In this document: piece after piece, positions 53,438 to 62,019 of the stretch | How positions within the stretch are numbered: position 1 is the first letter of the stretch | Layout: each line of letters opens with the position of its first letter | Assembly (NCBI GenBank): GCA_022606495.2 | Contig: JAHDVE020007959.1 | Coordinates: forward strand, 248,001 to 312,000 | Length of the DNA: 64,000 nucleotides | Reading direction: 5' to 3' | Origin: Halesus radiatus | Taxonomy: Eukaryota; Arthropoda; Insecta; Trichoptera; Limnephilidae | Translations under genes and position numbers: made by a program | Notes under the pieces: generated by a model | What the model was told of the DNA's origin: nothing | Databases searched by the model: none | Seen by the model: only the letters and a program-made list of their open reading frames with translations

Positions 53438-54527
53438 ACAAATGTTAGAGGAATCATTAAAAACAATACGTACAGGAGAGGTAGTAACAGGTAAAGTTAT
53501 CGGCGTCAAAGAAGATGAAATCATTTTAAATATTGGTTATAAATCAGATGGCATCATAACACGTAACGAATATACCAACGACTCCAATTTGGATCTAAGA
53601 ACTGTAGTATCTGTTGGTGATGATTTAGAAGCAAAAGTAGCCAGAGTAAATGATGGCGAAGGTCAGGTTTCACTCTCTTTTAAGAGATTGGCTGCTGATA
53701 GAGGCAACAAAAAGCTAGAAGATGCTTTTAACAATAAGGAAGTTTTAACTGCTAAAGTAGCTCAAGTCTTAGGCGGTGGTTTAAGTGTTGTAGTGGATGA
53801 AGCAAGAGTCTTTATACCAGCAAGTCTTGTATCTGATTCTTATGAACAAAATTTAGAAAAATATGCCGGTCAAGAAATACAGTTTGTAATTACTGAATTT
53901 AACCCTAAGAGAAGAAGAGTTATTGGAGATCGTAAACAATTAATGTCCGCCCAAAAAGCAGAGCTTCAAAAAGAACTTTTCTCCCGTATCCAGGTTGGTC
54001 AAACAGTAGATGGTATTGTTAAAAATGTAACAGATTTTGGTGCCTTTATCGATTTAGGTGGTGCTGATGGATTACTTCACATTTCAGAAATGTCATGGGG
54101 AAGATTAGAAAATCCTAAAAAATTATTTAAAGCTGGAGAGAGCATTCAAGTCTTAATTAAAGAAATCAATGGTAATAAAATAGCTCTCAGCTTAAAGTTC
54201 CCAGATAAAAATCCTTGGACAGATGCAGCTTTAAAATATGCTGTAGGTAATGAAGTGAATGGTAAAGTTGCTAGGATGACCGATTTTGGTGCATTTGTGG
54301 AATTAGAGCCTGGTGTGGATGCACTACTTCATGTATCTCAAATATCCAGAGACCATGTAGAAAAACCTGCTGATGTACTGTCCATTGGACAAGAAGTAAC
54401 AGCTATGGTAGTAGATTTTAATGACGAAGGCAAAAAAATCAGCTTAAGCATCAAAGCACTTGAAGCTCCCATGGAAGATATGGAAGCAGATCAGGTTGCT
54501 TATGAAACAGTTGACGTAGAAGAATAA
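53418..54527 (+). CDS. rpsA: Ribosomal protein S1-like RNA-binding protein (four S1 domains)
   Basis: A 369-residue protein; GAGGAGG (53402-53408) precedes the ATG at 53418, so an upstream TTG is not needed. S1 domains lie at about residues 16-86, 98-165, 188-258 and 272-345. The last two carry the classic VTDFGAFIDLGGADGLLHIS and MTDFGAFVELEPGVDALLHV. Like other Firmicute S1 proteins it has four domains rather than six; it may aid mRNA binding or act as a general RNA chaperone. It overlaps ispH and is probably translationally coupled to it. Confidence 0.9.
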   Translation: MSELSFEQMLEESLKTIRTGEVVTGKVIGVKEDEIILNIGYKSDGIITRNEYTNDSNLDLRTVVSVGDDLEAKVARVNDGEGQVSLSFKRLAADRGNKKLEDAFNNKEVLTAKVAQVLGGGLSVVVDEARVFIPASLVSDSYEQNLEKYAGQEIQFVITEFNPKRRRVIGDRKQLMSAQKAELQKELFSRIQVGQTVDGIVKNVTDFGAFIDLGGADGLLHISEMSWGRLENPKKLFKAGESIQVLIKEINGNKIALSLKFPDKNPWTDAALKYAVGNEVNGKVARMTDFGAFVELEPGVDALLHVSQISRDHVEKPADVLSIGQEVTAMVVDFNDEGKKISLSIKALEAPMEDMEADQVAYETVDVEE

Positions 54528-54537
54528 GATAAAATAG

Positions 54538-54568
54538 TGGGGTCTCATAATTATGAGATCCTTTCGCA
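54538..54568 (+). terminator. Hairpin after the S1 gene
   Basis: TCTCATAATTATGAGA is a 16-base perfect palindrome flanked by GG and CC and followed by TCCTTTCG. It lies 11 bases after the stop codon. Confidence 0.65.
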
Positions 54569-54680
54569 TTAACCCCTTAGTGAGGTCCTTTCGAACTTAG
54601 GGGTTAAGCGCACCTGCGAAACGAGCACGTACTCTGTGCGACATTGAGCATGGTGCATCCACATTGAGCATGGTGCATCC
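54566..54680. repeat. Intergenic repeat element, copy 1, with a 20-bp tandem duplication
   Basis: TTAACCCCTTA and TAGGGGTTAA form an inverted repeat (54569-54607). The following stretch (GCGCACCTGCGAAACGAGCA...CTGTGCGACAT) aligns with 56240-56276. ACATTGAGCATGGTGCATCC is present twice in tandem (54641-54660 and 54661-54680). Confidence 0.7.
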
Positions 54681-54750
54681 ATTTATACTTTATCCCCCCC
54701 CTTCCCCCAAAAAACTGGGATTCTCACAATGAAACCAACGGAGGCCAGAA

Positions 54751-55290
54751 ATGAATAGTTATAGACATGCAATAGAATTTGCTGCAAAAGCACATGCAGG
54801 TCAATTTCGTAAAGGATCAGAAACCCCATATATTGTGCATCCATTTGAAGTGGCTCAAATTCTCACAAAAGCAGGAGCAGATGAAAAATTAATTTGCGTA
54901 GGTCTTCTTCATGATGTAATCGAGGATACCAATACAACTGTAAAAGAATTACAAGAGTGCTTTGGGGATGAGGTAACTTCTTTAGTTTTAAGCCATACAG
55001 AAGATAAATCACTTTCTTGGGAAGAACGTAAACAACATGCGATTAACTATTTAAAATCAGAAGCCAGTTTTGAAGCAATGTTAGTATGCTGTGCGGATAA
55101 ACTATCAAATATGAGAAGTCTAATTGCTGATTATGAAACCTGCGGTGAATCTCTTTGGTCAAGATTTAATAGAGGAAAAGAACATCAAAATTGGTATTAC
55201 AAACATATAATACATTTACTACAACCCCTTAAAGATTATGATATGTATCAAGAACTAACAAAGTTGTATCAAATCATTTTTTCCAATTAA
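54751..55290 (+). CDS. HD-domain hydrolase, RelA/SpoT (small alarmone hydrolase-like)
   Basis: A 179-residue protein with CGGAGG before the ATG. Metal-binding HD motifs are HAGQFRKG, YIVHPFEVA, LLHDVIEDT and CCADKLSNMRSL, the set seen in the hydrolase half of RelA/SpoT proteins and in MESH1-like small enzymes. No synthetase, TGS or ACT domain is present. It probably hydrolyses (p)ppGpp or a related nucleotide. It lies 20 bases before metF and is likely cotranscribed, though the link with methyl-folate metabolism is unexplained. Confidence 0.85.
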   Translation: MNSYRHAIEFAAKAHAGQFRKGSETPYIVHPFEVAQILTKAGADEKLICVGLLHDVIEDTNTTVKELQECFGDEVTSLVLSHTEDKSLSWEERKQHAINYLKSEASFEAMLVCCADKLSNMRSLIADYETCGESLWSRFNRGKEHQNWYYKHIIHLLQPLKDYDMYQELTKLYQIIFSN

Positions 55291-55310
55291 TTTCAGAGAG
55301 GATATTTGCT

Positions 55311-56180
55311 ATGAAGATTAAAGACATTATAAAACAGAATAAAGTAACACTCTCTTTTGAAGTGTTTCCGCCGAAAACTGATGCTACATATGATTCAGTA
55401 GAACAAGCCACCAATGACATTGCCAAACTGAAACCTCATTTTATGAGTGTCACTTATGGGGCTGGTGGTGGTGCTAGCAAATATACTGCAAATATAGCAT
55501 CTAAGATACAAAATCAATTTGGTGTGACATCTTTGGCACATTTAACCTGTGTATCTTCCACCAAAGAAGAAGTGCACCAAATGCTTCATACCTTTAAGTC
55601 AAATCAAGTTGAAAATATATTAGCTCTAAGAGGGGATATTCCTCAAAATAGAGATTCCTCTGTTTTTGGAGAATATAAACATGCAGCAGAGTTAATTGAA
55701 GATATAAAAGCTCATGGAGAGTTCTGTATAGGAGGTGCTTGTTATCCTGAGGGTCATGTAGAATCCTCAAATAAGGAAAATGACATTAAATATTTAAAAG
55801 AAAAAGTGGATGCAGGCTGTGACTTTTTAACTACACAGATGTTTTTTGATAATAATATTTTATATAATTATCTTTATCGTATTCGGGAAAAGGGAATTAC
55901 AGTACCAGTGATAGCAGGGATTATGCCAGTTACCAATCAAAAACAGATAAAGAGAATTTGTGAATTGTCAGGTACTTATTTACCAACACGTTTTAAAGCC
56001 ATTGTAGACACATTTGGAGATAACCCTAAGGCAATGAAACAAGCAGGTATTGCATATGCAACGGAGCAGATTATTGATTTAATCGCTAATGGTGTAAGTT
56101 GCATACATGTATACTCTATGAATAAGCCCGAAATCGCTGAGAGTATCAAGAATAATCTCTCAGAGATTATTTCTTCGTAA
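55311..56180 (+). CDS. metF: Methylenetetrahydrofolate reductase (EC 1.5.1.20)
   Basis: A 289-residue flavoprotein with AGAGGA before the ATG. Family motifs are LSFEVFPPKTD, SVTYGAGGG, HLTCVSS, ILALRGDIP and TTQMFFDN. It reduces methylene-THF to methyl-THF, the methyl donor for MetH encoded 780 bases downstream. It has only the catalytic domain, as in other bacteria. In clostridia such enzymes may draw electrons from other donors than NADH; no partner gene (metV) is next to it. Confidence 0.93.
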   Translation: MKIKDIIKQNKVTLSFEVFPPKTDATYDSVEQATNDIAKLKPHFMSVTYGAGGGASKYTANIASKIQNQFGVTSLAHLTCVSSTKEEVHQMLHTFKSNQVENILALRGDIPQNRDSSVFGEYKHAAELIEDIKAHGEFCIGGACYPEGHVESSNKENDIKYLKEKVDAGCDFLTTQMFFDNNILYNYLYRIREKGITVPVIAGIMPVTNQKQIKRICELSGTYLPTRFKAIVDTFGDNPKAMKQAGIAYATEQIIDLIANGVSCIHVYSMNKPEIAESIKNNLSEIISS

Positions 56181-56199
56181 TCCACCCAATATAGAAGTA

Positions 56200-56285
56200 T
56201 TCAGCGCTTCGTGAGGCACTTTGTTACTTAGCGGTCAGTGCGCCTGTGAAATGATCACAAATTTTGTGTAACATGTAATACAGAG
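56200..56285. repeat. Intergenic repeat element, copy 2
   Basis: ATTCAGCGCTTCGTGAGGCA...CTTAGCGGTCAGTGCGCCTGTGAAATGATCAC...TTGTGTAACATGTA aligns over about 77 bases with 54569-54648. Both lie in gaps of the same operon-rich stretch, which indicates a dispersed intergenic family. Confidence 0.65.
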
Positions 56286-56310
56286 TTTCAACAAAAGTGG
56301 AGGTGCTCTG

Positions 56311-56955
56311 ATGGAAATAAATAAAAAAGAAATATTAAGATATTTAGGATATAAAAATCAAGAAGCAGATGAAACGGTCAATACTCTAATAGATGAAATT
56401 GTGAAAGAACTGTTACAAGCTGCATCTCCTAAAAGCGTTTATAAAGCCTTTGATTTGGAACTTAAACATGATAATCTTATTGATCTTACCTGTTTTCAAG
56501 TTAAGAGTAGAAATTTAACAAGAAACCTTCAAAATTGCCATAAAATCGTATTATTTGCTGCTACCTTGGGTTCCGGAGTTGATTTACTTGCCCGAAAATA
56601 CAACAAGATTCAAATGAGCAAGGCTGTAATACTTCAAGCAGCAGCAACCGCAATGATTGAAGAATATTGTGATAAGATAAATGAGGAAATTTCAGAGGGT
56701 TTTGAATTAGAAGGTTATTACACAAGACCAAGATTTAGCCCCGGTTATGGGGATTTCCCCTTACAACACCAGAAAGAAATAATTAATATTTTAGAGTGTC
56801 CTAAAAAGATAGGTTTAACACTTACTGATAGCCTGATTATGATGCCTTCCAAGTCGGTAACAGCAATCATTGGTTTGAGTAAGGAAAATCAAAGATGTCA
56901 CAAACAAGGTTGTGAAGTGTGTGACAAAATAAACTGTGCTTATAGACGAGGTTAA
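56311..56955 (+). CDS. Methionine synthase activation-domain protein
   Basis: A 214-residue protein with GGAGGTG before the ATG. It resembles the C-terminal activation (SAM-binding) domain of MetH: RPRFSPGYGDFPLQHQ is the family signature, with AATLGSGVDLLARKY and SVTAIIGLS around it. The cysteine-rich tail (C.KQGCEVCDKINC) is typical of clostridial versions. It would reductively reactivate oxidised cobalamin of the MetH encoded next, 3 bases downstream. The domain normally fused to MetH is thus supplied by a separate protein. Confidence 0.9.
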   Translation: MEINKKEILRYLGYKNQEADETVNTLIDEIVKELLQAASPKSVYKAFDLELKHDNLIDLTCFQVKSRNLTRNLQNCHKIVLFAATLGSGVDLLARKYNKIQMSKAVILQAAATAMIEEYCDKINEEISEGFELEGYYTRPRFSPGYGDFPLQHQKEIINILECPKKIGLTLTDSLIMMPSKSVTAIIGLSKENQRCHKQGCEVCDKINCAYRRG

Positions 56956-56958
56956 TAG

Positions 56959-59343
56959 ATGGGTATATTACAAGAACTTAAAAAAAGAGTCGTATTTTGT
57001 GATGGTGGAATGGGAAGCATTCTGCAAGAAAGAGGATTGAAGCCAGGAGAATTCCCAGAAATTTGGAATATTACTCATAAGGATGTCGTGATTGATATTG
57101 CCAGAAGCTATTTAGAGGCCGGAGCAGATATCATTACTACCAATACCTTTGGAGCAAATGGTTTAAAATTTGAACAGGAAGGTGAATTTTCTCTTAATAA
57201 CATTGTGACAGCAGCAGTAAACAATGTAAAGGAAGCCATAGAGTCTGCTAATATAACAAAAAAAGCCTATATCGCTTTAGACATCGGACCAACAGGCAAA
57301 CTGCTAAAACCTATGGGTGACTTAGGATTTGAAGAGGCATTTCAAATTTTTTCCCAAGTAATAAAATCTGGAGTAAAAGCAGGTGCTGATTTAATCATAA
57401 TTGAGACAATGAGTGATAGTTATGAAGTAAAAGCAGCAGTATTAGCGGCTAAGGAATGCTCAAATCTTCCTGTTTTTGCCACTATGATTTTTGATGAAAA
57501 AGGTAAACTTTTAACTGGTGGGGATATTCCTGCAACGATAGCCTTATTAGAAGGATTAAGAGTGGATGCTTTGGGTATCAATTGTGGTCTGGGTCCTTAC
57601 CAAATGAAATCTCTTTTGGAACAAATCCTTCAATATGCGTCAGTACCAGTTATTGTAAACCCTAATGCAGGACTCCCTAAAAGTGTAAACGGTAAAACTG
57701 TTTATGATATTGAAGCATCCGAATTTGCAGAAGTTATGAAAGAAATGGTTTTTATGGGAGCAAGAGTGGTAGGGGGCTGCTGTGGAACTACACCTGAGCA
57801 CATTAGACTATTGGTAGAGTCCTGTAAAAATATGCAAGCAAAACCAATCATGGAGAAAGACTTAACCATGGTATCTTCGTATGCAAATGCAGTGGTGATT
57901 GGAAAAAATCCTATTATTATTGGAGAAAGAATAAATCCTACTGGAAAATCTAAATTTAAACAAGCATTAAGAAATCACAATATGGAATATATTTTACAAG
58001 AAGGACTTACTCAGCAAGATAAAGGAGCTCATGTATTAGATGTGAATGTAGGTCTTCCTGAAATTAATGAACCTGAACTAATGGAAGAGGTTATTTTTGA
58101 ACTACAAAGCATCATAGACTTGCCACTACAGATTGATACTTCCAATATAGAGGCTATGGAACGAGCTATGCGTATCTATAATGGAAAACCTCTCATTAAC
58201 TCTGTAAATGGCAAAGAAGAGGTAATGGAACAGGTATTTCCACTGGTTAAAAAATATGGAGGGGTTGTAGTTGCCCTTGCTTTGGATGAATCAGGTATTC
58301 CAGAAACAGCAGATGGTAGAATAGAAGTTGCTAAAAAGATATATAAAAGAGCAAAAGAGTACGGAATTCATAAAAAAGATATTATCATCGATGCCTTGGC
58401 TATGACCATCAGCTCAGATTCTTCTTCCGCATTAACAACACTAGAAACCCTTAGACGAGTAAGAGATGAGTTAAAAGGACATAGTATTTTAGGTGTATCC
58501 AATATATCATTTGGATTACCAGGAAGAGAAACTATCAATGCAACCTTTTATTCTATGGCGATGCAAAATGGATTAAGTGCTGGTATTGTAAATCCAGGTT
58601 CAGAAGCAATGATGAAGGCTTATTATAGTTTTTGTGCTTTATCAGATTTAGATCCACAATGTTCTAACTATATTTCCCAATATTCTGGTCAAGTAGCGGT
58701 AACTGTTTCTAAGGATGATGTGACCTTGGGATTTACCATAGAAAGAGGGCTAAAAGATCGGGCTCATAGTATTACTATAGAGTTACTAGAGACCATGGAG
58801 CCTTTGGACATTGTAAATAATGAATTGGTTCCGGCACTGGACATTGTAGGAAAAGGTTTCGAAAAAGGAACCATATTTTTGCCTCAACTATTAATGAGCG
58901 CAGAAGCTGCAAAAGCAGCCTTTGAAGTTATTAAAAGTCACTTATCTAAATCTGGGTTAAAACAAGAGAAAAAAGGAAAAGTTATTTTAGCAACAGTAAA
59001 AGGTGACATTCACGATATTGGCAAGAATATTGTAAAAGTGTTACTAGAAAACTATAGCTATGATGTGATTGATTTAGGTAAAGATGTTCCACCTCAGTTG
59101 ATTGTAGATACAGCAATTAAAGAGCAGGTTCCTTTAGTAGGTTTAAGTGCACTTATGACAACTACAGTGCCTAGTATGGAGGAAACCATTAGACTACTAA
59201 GAAAGCAGGCTCCACAAGTGAAAGTTATGGTTGGGGGTGCTGTATTAACACCAGAGTATGCAAAGACCATAGATGCAGATATCTATTGTAAGGATGCGAT
59301 GGCATCAGTAGGTTATGCTGAGAGTATTCTTGTAAATAGTTAA
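56959..59343 (+). CDS. metH: Cobalamin-dependent methionine synthase without activation domain (EC 2.1.1.13)
   Basis: A 794-residue enzyme. The homocysteine domain (1-290) has FCDGGMGSILQERG and zinc cysteines C209, C274 and C275 (GINCG, GGCCG). The methyl-THF (pterin) domain spans about 310-580 (IIGERINPTGK, LDVNVGLPEI). The cap and cobalamin domains (590-794) carry GDIHDIGKN with the cobalt ligand H685 and MVGGAVLTPE. The usual C-terminal activation domain is absent, as expected with the upstream partner. The ATG lies 3 bases after the preceding stop, with GAGG overlapping it, so translation is coupled. Confidence 0.95.
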   Translation: MGILQELKKRVVFCDGGMGSILQERGLKPGEFPEIWNITHKDVVIDIARSYLEAGADIITTNTFGANGLKFEQEGEFSLNNIVTAAVNNVKEAIESANITKKAYIALDIGPTGKLLKPMGDLGFEEAFQIFSQVIKSGVKAGADLIIIETMSDSYEVKAAVLAAKECSNLPVFATMIFDEKGKLLTGGDIPATIALLEGLRVDALGINCGLGPYQMKSLLEQILQYASVPVIVNPNAGLPKSVNGKTVYDIEASEFAEVMKEMVFMGARVVGGCCGTTPEHIRLLVESCKNMQAKPIMEKDLTMVSSYANAVVIGKNPIIIGERINPTGKSKFKQALRNHNMEYILQEGLTQQDKGAHVLDVNVGLPEINEPELMEEVIFELQSIIDLPLQIDTSNIEAMERAMRIYNGKPLINSVNGKEEVMEQVFPLVKKYGGVVVALALDESGIPETADGRIEVAKKIYKRAKEYGIHKKDIIIDALAMTISSDSSSALTTLETLRRVRDELKGHSILGVSNISFGLPGRETINATFYSMAMQNGLSAGIVNPGSEAMMKAYYSFCALSDLDPQCSNYISQYSGQVAVTVSKDDVTLGFTIERGLKDRAHSITIELLETMEPLDIVNNELVPALDIVGKGFEKGTIFLPQLLMSAEAAKAAFEVIKSHLSKSGLKQEKKGKVILATVKGDIHDIGKNIVKVLLENYSYDVIDLGKDVPPQLIVDTAIKEQVPLVGLSALMTTTVPSMEETIRLLRKQAPQVKVMVGGAVLTPEYAKTIDADIYCKDAMASVGYAESILVNS

Positions 59344-59350
59344 ACAAATA

Positions 59351-59402
59351 CAAAGGGCTGAATGTTATAAATACCATTGGTATTTAACCTTCAGCCCTTT
59401 GT
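59351..59402. terminator. Hairpin downstream of metH
   Basis: CAAAGGGCTGAA (59351-59362) is inverted at TTCAGCCCTTTG (59390-59401), with a second inner pairing AAATACCA / TGGTATTT. The stem is long; the T tail is weak. It probably ends metH transcription. Confidence 0.75.
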
Positions 59403-59503
59403 GATTTGAATAAAATTTCTAATTGCCATTAAGAAATTTTGTTACATTTTTTCATCTTATCTGGCAAAGCAATCATCGCAACGAGATTTTATAACCTAGA
59501 ACA

Positions 59504-60030
59504 ATGCAATTAGGGGTTGTACTTTCCTAAATTATGTAGTCATTGTCTTGAATCTTGCTTTTCACCAAATGAGATTCTTTTGTTCCATTCATATAGTTAA
59601 TGCATGAGGAACGGTTTTTATTGCAACAACATAAAAATATTATGAATCATCATCCTTAGGGGTATCGTCTTAAAAATATGAATCTGTTTCTCTCAGAGAG
59701 ATGCAATTAGGGGTTGTACTTCCCTGAAATTTACAATTCTAATTCTTAATTCTTTTTCCTCAAAAGATTTTATTTTGTTCCATTCATATAGTTAATGCAT
59801 ATGGAACAATTTTTATTGCAACAAATTTAAAAAAATATTATGAATTACCATTCTCGGGGGGTACAGCCTTAAAAATATGAATCCGTTTCTCTCAAAGAGA
59901 TGCAATTAGGGGTTGTACTTCCCTGAAATCTACGATTCTAATTCTTAAACCCTGTTCCTCACAAGACTTGGTTTTCTTCATTCATATAGTTAATGCAGCA
60001 GCTTTCATTTTTATTGCATAGAAATTAAAT
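59504..60030. repeat. Non-coding tandem repeat, period about 198 bp, about 2.6 copies
   Basis: ATGCAATTAGGGGTTGTACT occurs at 59504, 59701 and 59900. Each unit also contains TTCATATAGTTAATGCA, and the first two contain TTTTTATTGCAACAA and TTAAAAATATGAATC. In copies 1 and 2, GTTCCAT and its inverted partner (ATGGAAC in copy 2, GAGGAAC in copy 1) flank the TTCATATAGTTAATGCA segment as a hairpin. A poorer match at about 59435-59500 may be a decayed fourth copy. No reading frame runs through the array. Confidence 0.85.
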
Positions 60031-60033
60031 AAA

Positions 60034-61431
60034 TTAATGAAAGAAGGAAATATTATTGTCTTTGCAAAGATTTCTAATAAAAATACCACCTAGAACCAGT
60101 GACAATATGCTCACTAAAACATTACTGATAATCATAACATATCCGATACTTGTGCTGCCCACATTTGTAAATTGCTGAAAATACCATAATACAGGAATAC
60201 GAAAGAGGAAGACGCGGCAAAAATTAATCAAAAGAGAAACCTTTGTTCTTCCAAACCCATAAAATAGAGCTAATACTGAGGCATTGATGCCTAAAGGAAT
60301 GGTACTCCATACATCAAAGTGATAAATAGAAACCAGAAGTTTATGAAATTCTAAATTGGAGCTGGCAAAAATACCAGTGGTATACCAAGAAAATGCCAGA
60401 GAAGGAATAAGCAGAATCACTCCTAGCAATACATTAATTACTAGTAATGATTTAAAAGCTTCTAAAGCGCGTTTTGGATTACCAGCACCTAAATTCTGAC
60501 TGATTACAGAAGCAGCACCATCTTGAAAGCCCTGTTGCGGTGTGGTATTAATTCCTGTAAGACTGTTAGAAATGCCCAATGCACCTACTGTAAGGGCACC
60601 ATATAAGGTACTCATAGAATTTACCACAACTTTCCCTAAAGAAAAGGCTGACTTTTCAAAAATAATGGGAATGGATAGCCGAATCATGGGCATGGATATT
60701 TCTTTTTTTAGAGTCATATGTGGAAAAGAAATGGAAAAAGCGCTATCTGTATCACGAAGATTTATAATAGCAGCCACTGTAATAATAGAGTGGGAAATTA
60801 AAGTAGCAACAGCAATCATGGTTATGCCTTCTTTTAGAGCATATACAAACAATGATGTTAAGGAAAGTTTAATAACAATAACAGCTAAGTTGAGTGTTAG
60901 GATTCTCTTTGAATTTCCTCTTGCTCTTTCTATTGCTATGTAAACACTATTAAAGATGTTAAGAACCAGAGATATTAATTCTATAATAAAATAGGTTCTC
61001 CCTAGCAAAATAAATTCCTCCGGGGTATTAGCCAGCCTTAAAAAATGATCAGTAAAAGGCAGAATTAAAACCAGAATACTAATTCCTAAGATAGTACATA
61101 AAGCAAAAAGACTATTTACTCTTTTTTTTACCAGCTCATAATTTCCAGAACCGTAGGCTTCACTAATTTTCAAACTAGATCCAATAGCAAGCCCATTCCC
61201 AAGAGCATTTAAAATCATACTTAATTGAGATAGGTAAGCGACAGTAGAGGCTGCGGTAGCATTAATATGAGCAGCCATCATGGAGTCCATAATTTTAAAA
61301 AATTGGTTCAAGCTTTGGTAAAGAGCCAAAGGAGCACCAACATACAAAAGAACTTTCCACATATCTCCTGATAATGCGAAGTTTCTAAATTTTTCATCTT
61401 TGGCAGATATTTTTGTATTGGATGTAGCCAT
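60034..61431 (-). CDS. MATE-family multidrug/cation antiporter
   Basis: About 465 residues from the ATG at 61431 (MATSNTK), with AAGGAG 12 bases upstream; an ATG at 61452 before that site is less likely to be used. Twelve hydrophobic segments are visible, with the MatE halves starting near PLALYQSLNQFFKIMDSMMA and PMIRLSIPIIFEKSAFSLG. Family motifs include GLAIGSSLKISEAYGSGN and GAASVISQNLGAGNPKRA. It exports drugs or metabolites in exchange for Na+ or H+; the substrate is unknown. It is divergent from the disrupted AraC regulator, which may have controlled it. The 198-bp repeats lie in its 3' region. Confidence 0.9.
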   Translation of the reverse strand: MATSNTKISAKDEKFRNFALSGDMWKVLLYVGAPLALYQSLNQFFKIMDSMMAAHINATAASTVAYLSQLSMILNALGNGLAIGSSLKISEAYGSGNYELVKKRVNSLFALCTILGISILVLILPFTDHFLRLANTPEEFILLGRTYFIIELISLVLNIFNSVYIAIERARGNSKRILTLNLAVIVIKLSLTSLFVYALKEGITMIAVATLISHSIITVAAIINLRDTDSAFSISFPHMTLKKEISMPMIRLSIPIIFEKSAFSLGKVVVNSMSTLYGALTVGALGISNSLTGINTTPQQGFQDGAASVISQNLGAGNPKRALEAFKSLLVINVLLGVILLIPSLAFSWYTTGIFASSNLEFHKLLVSIYHFDVWSTIPLGINASVLALFYGFGRTKVSLLINFCRVFLFRIPVLWYFQQFTNVGSTSIGYVMIISNVLVSILSLVLGGIFIRNLCKDNNISFFH

Positions 61432-61583
61432 ATAAGTGTTTATCTCCTTCATCAAATTTTATAGGTTTATTATACAACAAAAAAATGATGTTAACTACTA
61501 ATTAATAAGGATATCTCAAATAAACTACTGATTTTTTGCTATTTTTATGATAAAATAAATGATACATAGGGAGGAAACCATCA

Positions 61584-62000
61584 ATGTTGGAACTTTATGA
61601 CAATGAATTTTTAATTGAAAGACGCGAGAGACCATCTATGTTTCAGATGGAAAAAGCACATTTACATCCATATTATGAAATTTATTATTTGTTATCTGGA
61701 AAGAGAAAATTTTTTTTAAATCATTCTGTTTATATAGTGAATAAAGGAGAATTGATTGCTATTAACAAGGGTGAACTGCATCAGACCACCTATTTGTCAG
61801 ATGAAAAGCATGAACGTATTGTAATTATGTTTAAAGATAGCTTTTTAGAGCCTTTTGTTCAGAAGTTTGGAAATGAGATTGTTAAAAAATGTTTTGAAAA
61901 TCCTCACATTCATGTTCCAGGTAGCAAAAGTTTTTACTTAGAGGATCTTCTTAGCAGGATTGAAATAGAGTATTCTATAAAGAATATATATTCTGAATTT
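61584..62000 (+). pseudogene. AraC-family regulator, N-terminal part, disrupted by IS66
   Basis: An ATG preceded by GGGAGG begins a cupin-type effector domain (HLHPYYEIYYLLSGKRKFFL, GELIAINKGELHQTTYLSD). The frame runs into the insertion element at 62001 and stops at 62033 after ten foreign codons. The rest resumes at 63802 in the same frame once the element and one 8-base duplicate are discounted. The truncated product has no DNA-binding domain. Divergent from the MATE gene by about 150 bases, it was probably its regulator. Confidence 0.85.
61993..62000. repeat. IS66 target-site duplication, left copy
   Basis: CTGAATTT directly flanks the left end of the element and is identical to 63794-63801. 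Confidence 0.95.
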
Positions 62001-62019
62001 GTAACTATTCAGAGCCCCC

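Noticed and set aside
59504..60030. Hammerhead-type ribozyme core in the 198-bp repeats
   Set aside because: A CTGAGAGAAAC string resembles the core, but the required stem II and flanking helices are absent; it is explained by the short TCTCTCTGAGAGA palindrome.
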